From the NCBI RefSeq assembly GCF_013415905.1, contig NZ_CP058909.1, positions 4,588,001 through 4,652,000 of the forward strand: a stretch of DNA of 64,000 nt. The letters are read 5' to 3'. The notes beneath the pieces were generated by a model that did no database searches, was not told the origin of the DNA, and was given only the letters and a program-made list of their open reading frames with translations. This document shows, piece after piece, positions 61,808 through 64,000 of the stretch. Both the position numbers and the translations under genes were made by a program. Origin of the DNA: Halosimplex pelagicum (lineage in GTDB: Archaea; Halobacteriota; Halobacteria; Halobacteriales; Haloarculaceae). Each line of letters begins with the position of its first letter. The first letter of the stretch is position 1.

Positions 61808-62854
61808 ATGAGCAGACAGTCCCAGGCGGCCGTCGAGCGGGCCATCGTCGCGCGCCGCGAGCGGGTCAACCAGGCGGTCCCCGAGGAGCTGCCGGTCGAC
61901 GAGCCCGAGCGGCTCTACGAGGCGGCGCGCTACCTGCTCGACGCCGGCGGGAAGCGACTCCGTCCGACCGTCGTCCTGCTGGTCGCGGAGTCGCTGGCCG
62001 ACGTGGACGCCGACCCCGAGACCGCCGACTACCGCTCGTTCCCCGCGGAGGGCGGCACCGTCGACGTGCTCAAGGCCGCGGTCAGCGTCGAGGTCATCCA
62101 GTCCTTTACCCTCATCCACGACGACATCATGGACGACGACGACCTGCGCCGCGGCGTCCCCTCGGTCCACCGCGAGTACGACCTCTCGACGGCGATCCTC
62201 GCCGGGGACACCCTCTACTCCAAGGCCTTCCAGTACCTCGTCGAGACCGGCGCCGCCCCCGAGCGCACCAACGCCGCGCTGATGGAACTGGCGACGACCT
62301 GCACCCAGATCTGCGAGGGGCAGTCGCTGGACATCGACTTCGAGTCCCGCGACGCCGTCGCCACCGACGAGTACCTCGAGATGGTCGAGCTCAAGACCGC
62401 GGTGCTGTACGCCGCGAGCGCGGCCATCCCGGCCATGCTCGTCGGCGCCGATGACGAGGCCGTCGACTCGCTGCACGGTTACGGCCTCGACGTGGGCCGC
62501 GCCTTCCAGATCCAGGACGACCTGCTCGACCTGACGACGCCCAGCGAGAAGTTGGGCAAACAGCGCGGGTCGGACCTGGTCGAGGGCAAGCAGACGCTGA
62601 TCACCCTGCACGCCCGCGAACAGGGCGTCGACGTGGCGGACCTCGTCGAGACCGACTCCGTCGAGGCCGTCGACGAGGCCGAGATCGAGGCCGCCGTCGA
62701 GCGCCTGCGCGAGGCGGGGTCGATCCAGTACGCCCGCGAGACCGCCCGGGACCTCATCGCCAGCGGCAAGGACAACCTCCGGGTCCTCCCCGACAACGAG
62801 GCCCGCGCCCGACTGGAGGACATCGCCGACTACCTCATCGAGCGCGAGTACTGA
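61808..62854 (+). CDS. idsA: geranylgeranyl diphosphate synthase
   Basis: 348 residues, trans-polyprenyl synthase. First aspartate-rich motif DDIMDDDDLRRG at 105-116, second DDLLDL near 238, KRLRPTVVLL at 49-58. Builds C15/C20 chains for archaeal ether lipids from IPP, the product of the upstream kinases. It follows rnj by 1 nt, so its expression passes through the RNase J transcript. Confidence 0.95.
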   Translation: MSRQSQAAVERAIVARRERVNQAVPEELPVDEPERLYEAARYLLDAGGKRLRPTVVLLVAESLADVDADPETADYRSFPAEGGTVDVLKAAVSVEVIQSFTLIHDDIMDDDDLRRGVPSVHREYDLSTAILAGDTLYSKAFQYLVETGAAPERTNAALMELATTCTQICEGQSLDIDFESRDAVATDEYLEMVELKTAVLYAASAAIPAMLVGADDEAVDSLHGYGLDVGRAFQIQDDLLDLTTPSEKLGKQRGSDLVEGKQTLITLHAREQGVDVADLVETDSVEAVDEAEIEAAVERLREAGSIQYARETARDLIASGKDNLRVLPDNEARARLEDIADYLIEREY

Positions 62855-62906
62855 CTGGCGGTCGAACCCAACGCGGTTTTCACGCGGGGGCCAGAAGTCC
62901 CTCCCA

Positions 62907-64000
62907 ATGGACGACGACGTACGCGAGCAGGCCGAGGAGGCCGCGGAGGTAAACGCCCTCTACAACGCGCTGAAACACGACAGCGACGCACAGGTCGGGG
63001 CGATCATGGGCCCGCTGATGGGGCAGAACCCCGAGTTCCGCGAACACGGCGACGAGATGGCCGGCGTGGTGGCGCCGGTCGTCGAGCGAGTCAACGGGAT
63101 GGACGCCGCCGAGAAACGCGAGCGGCTCGCGGACCTCGCGCCCGAGCGCGTCGAGGAACTCGACGCCGAGGACGAGGAAGACGACCAGGCGCTCCCGGAC
63201 CTGCCGAACGCCGAGGAGTACGACGAGGTGCGGATGCGCCTCGCGCCGAACCCCAACGGGCCGTGGCACCTCGGGAGCGCGCGAATGCCCGCGGTCATCG
63301 GGACCTACAAGCAGATCTACGACGGCTGGATGCTGTGTCGGTTCGACGACACCGACCCCGAGACCAAGCGACCGGACCTGGACGCCTACGACGAGATCCT
63401 CGACGCCGTCGACTACCTCGGCTTCGAACCGGACGAGGTGATCAAGGCCAGCGACCGCGTCGATATCTACTACGACCACGCGCGAGAGCTGATCGACCTC
63501 GGTGGGGCCTACACCTGTTCGTGTTCGGGCGAGGACTTCTCCGACATGAAAAACTCGGGGGAGGCCTGTCCGCACCGCGACAAGGACGCCGAGACGGTCC
63601 ACGAGGAGTTCGACGCGATGGTCGACGGGGAGTACGACAGCGGCGAGATGGTCCTGCGGGTCAAGACCGACATCGAGCACAAGAACCCCGCGCTCCGGGA
63701 CTTCGTGGCCTTCCGGATGATCGACACGCCCCACCCCCGTGAAGAGGCCGCCGACTACCGCTGCTGGCCGATGCTGGACTTCCAGAGCGGGATCGACGAC
63801 CACCTCACCGGCATCACCCACATCGTTCGCGGGATCGACCTGCAGGACTCGGCGAAGCGACAGGCGTTCGTCTACGACTACTTCGGCTGGGAGTACCCCG
63901 AGGTGGTCCACTGGGGCCACGTCCAGATCGACGCCTACGACGTGCCGATGAGCACCTCGACCATCATCGAAAAGATCGAGGCGGGCGAGCTGACCGGGTG
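62907..64000 (+). CDS. gltX: glutamyl-tRNA synthetase (partial, 3' end outside window)
   Basis: First 364 codons; the gene runs off the window. Archaeal-type GluRS (GlnRS-like): an acidic N-terminal extension of ~105 residues, then the class I catalytic domain with RLAPNPNGPWHLGSARM (HIGH equivalent at 121-124), CRFDDTDPETKRP, and RGIDLQDSAKRQAF. The KMSKS region appears as VPMSTSTI at the edge. It also charges tRNA-Gln with Glu for transamidation in archaea. A CACS/CHCR-like Cys set (CSCSGEDF, CPHRD) sits near 198-214. Confidence 0.93.
   Translation, partial: MDDDVREQAEEAAEVNALYNALKHDSDAQVGAIMGPLMGQNPEFREHGDEMAGVVAPVVERVNGMDAAEKRERLADLAPERVEELDAEDEEDDQALPDLPNAEEYDEVRMRLAPNPNGPWHLGSARMPAVIGTYKQIYDGWMLCRFDDTDPETKRPDLDAYDEILDAVDYLGFEPDEVIKASDRVDIYYDHARELIDLGGAYTCSCSGEDFSDMKNSGEACPHRDKDAETVHEEFDAMVDGEYDSGEMVLRVKTDIEHKNPALRDFVAFRMIDTPHPREEAADYRCWPMLDFQSGIDDHLTGITHIVRGIDLQDSAKRQAFVYDYFGWEYPEVVHWGHVQIDAYDVPMSTSTIIEKIEAGELTG

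Overview
The window is chromosomal DNA of an extremely halophilic archaeon (class Halobacteria). Base composition is very high in G+C, the proteins are strongly acidic, and many genes have a TATA-like box about 26-28 nt before the start codon with no room for a ribosome binding site (leaderless transcripts). The content is also haloarchaeal: halocyanins, Tat signal peptides, an Mrp-type antiporter cluster, a 20S proteasome, archaeal ribosomal/RNA polymerase operons and a mevalonate-type isoprenoid pathway. The exact genus cannot be fixed by eye; a member of the Haloarculaceae is a guess.

Layout. 1-5.6 kb: respiratory chain genes (split b6-type cytochrome b, two small membrane proteins, a degenerate NAD-kinase-like gene, two membrane-anchored halocyanins). 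5.6-8.6 kb: SRPBCC protein, DUF5518 membrane protein, universal stress protein, trpB. 8.6-15.5 kb: M48 protease divergent from a DUF4129/DUF58 membrane operon, then a reduced thioredoxin-reductase-like flavoprotein. 15.8-19.2 kb: coaBC, a GT87 glycosyltransferase and a methyltransferase. 19.4-27.5 kb: a nine-gene, tightly overlapping Mrp cation/proton antiporter operon on the minus strand. 27.9-30 kb: two type IV pilins flanking a membrane HTH protein. 30-34.2 kb: membrane proteins, a purine phosphoribosyltransferase and HtpX. 34.4-34.7 kb: initiator tRNA-Met with a duplicated 3' end. 34.7-38.6 kb: GtrA, GT2 and DUF2298 envelope-polymer genes. 38.6-39.6 kb: Mrp/NBP35 ATPase.

39.8-43.0 kb is the accessory part. 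It holds a secreted PKD-domain protein whose last third becomes AT-rich, followed by a pilin-like gene split by a complete IS5-family element (16-bp inverted repeats, 8-bp target duplication). 43.0-47.8 kb: an adjacent proteasome beta/alpha pair, a zinc-ribbon HTH protein, moaA and a NUDIX hydrolase. 48.0-54.2 kb: the classic archaeal operon tRNA-Ser, S13, S4, S11, RpoD, tRNA-Leu, L18e, L13, S9, RpoN, RpoK, enolase, S2. 54.3-56.3 kb: a membrane-fused molybdopterin oxidoreductase and a second DUF5518 protein. 56.4-64 kb: mevalonate kinase, isopentenyl phosphate kinase, a repeat-rich acidic membrane protein, RNase J, geranylgeranyl diphosphate synthase and the start of glutamyl-tRNA synthetase.

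Most notable unexplained structure: a roughly 220-nt leader in front of the RNase J gene with three perfect stem-loops in a row, which looks like a structured, possibly autoregulatory, 5' UTR. Other points of interest are the IS-split pilin-like gene, whose reading frame is exactly restored when the element is removed, the tRNA-Met 3'-end duplication, and several enzyme-like proteins that lack their family's key residues. No CRISPR array, rRNA or obvious antiviral system was found.
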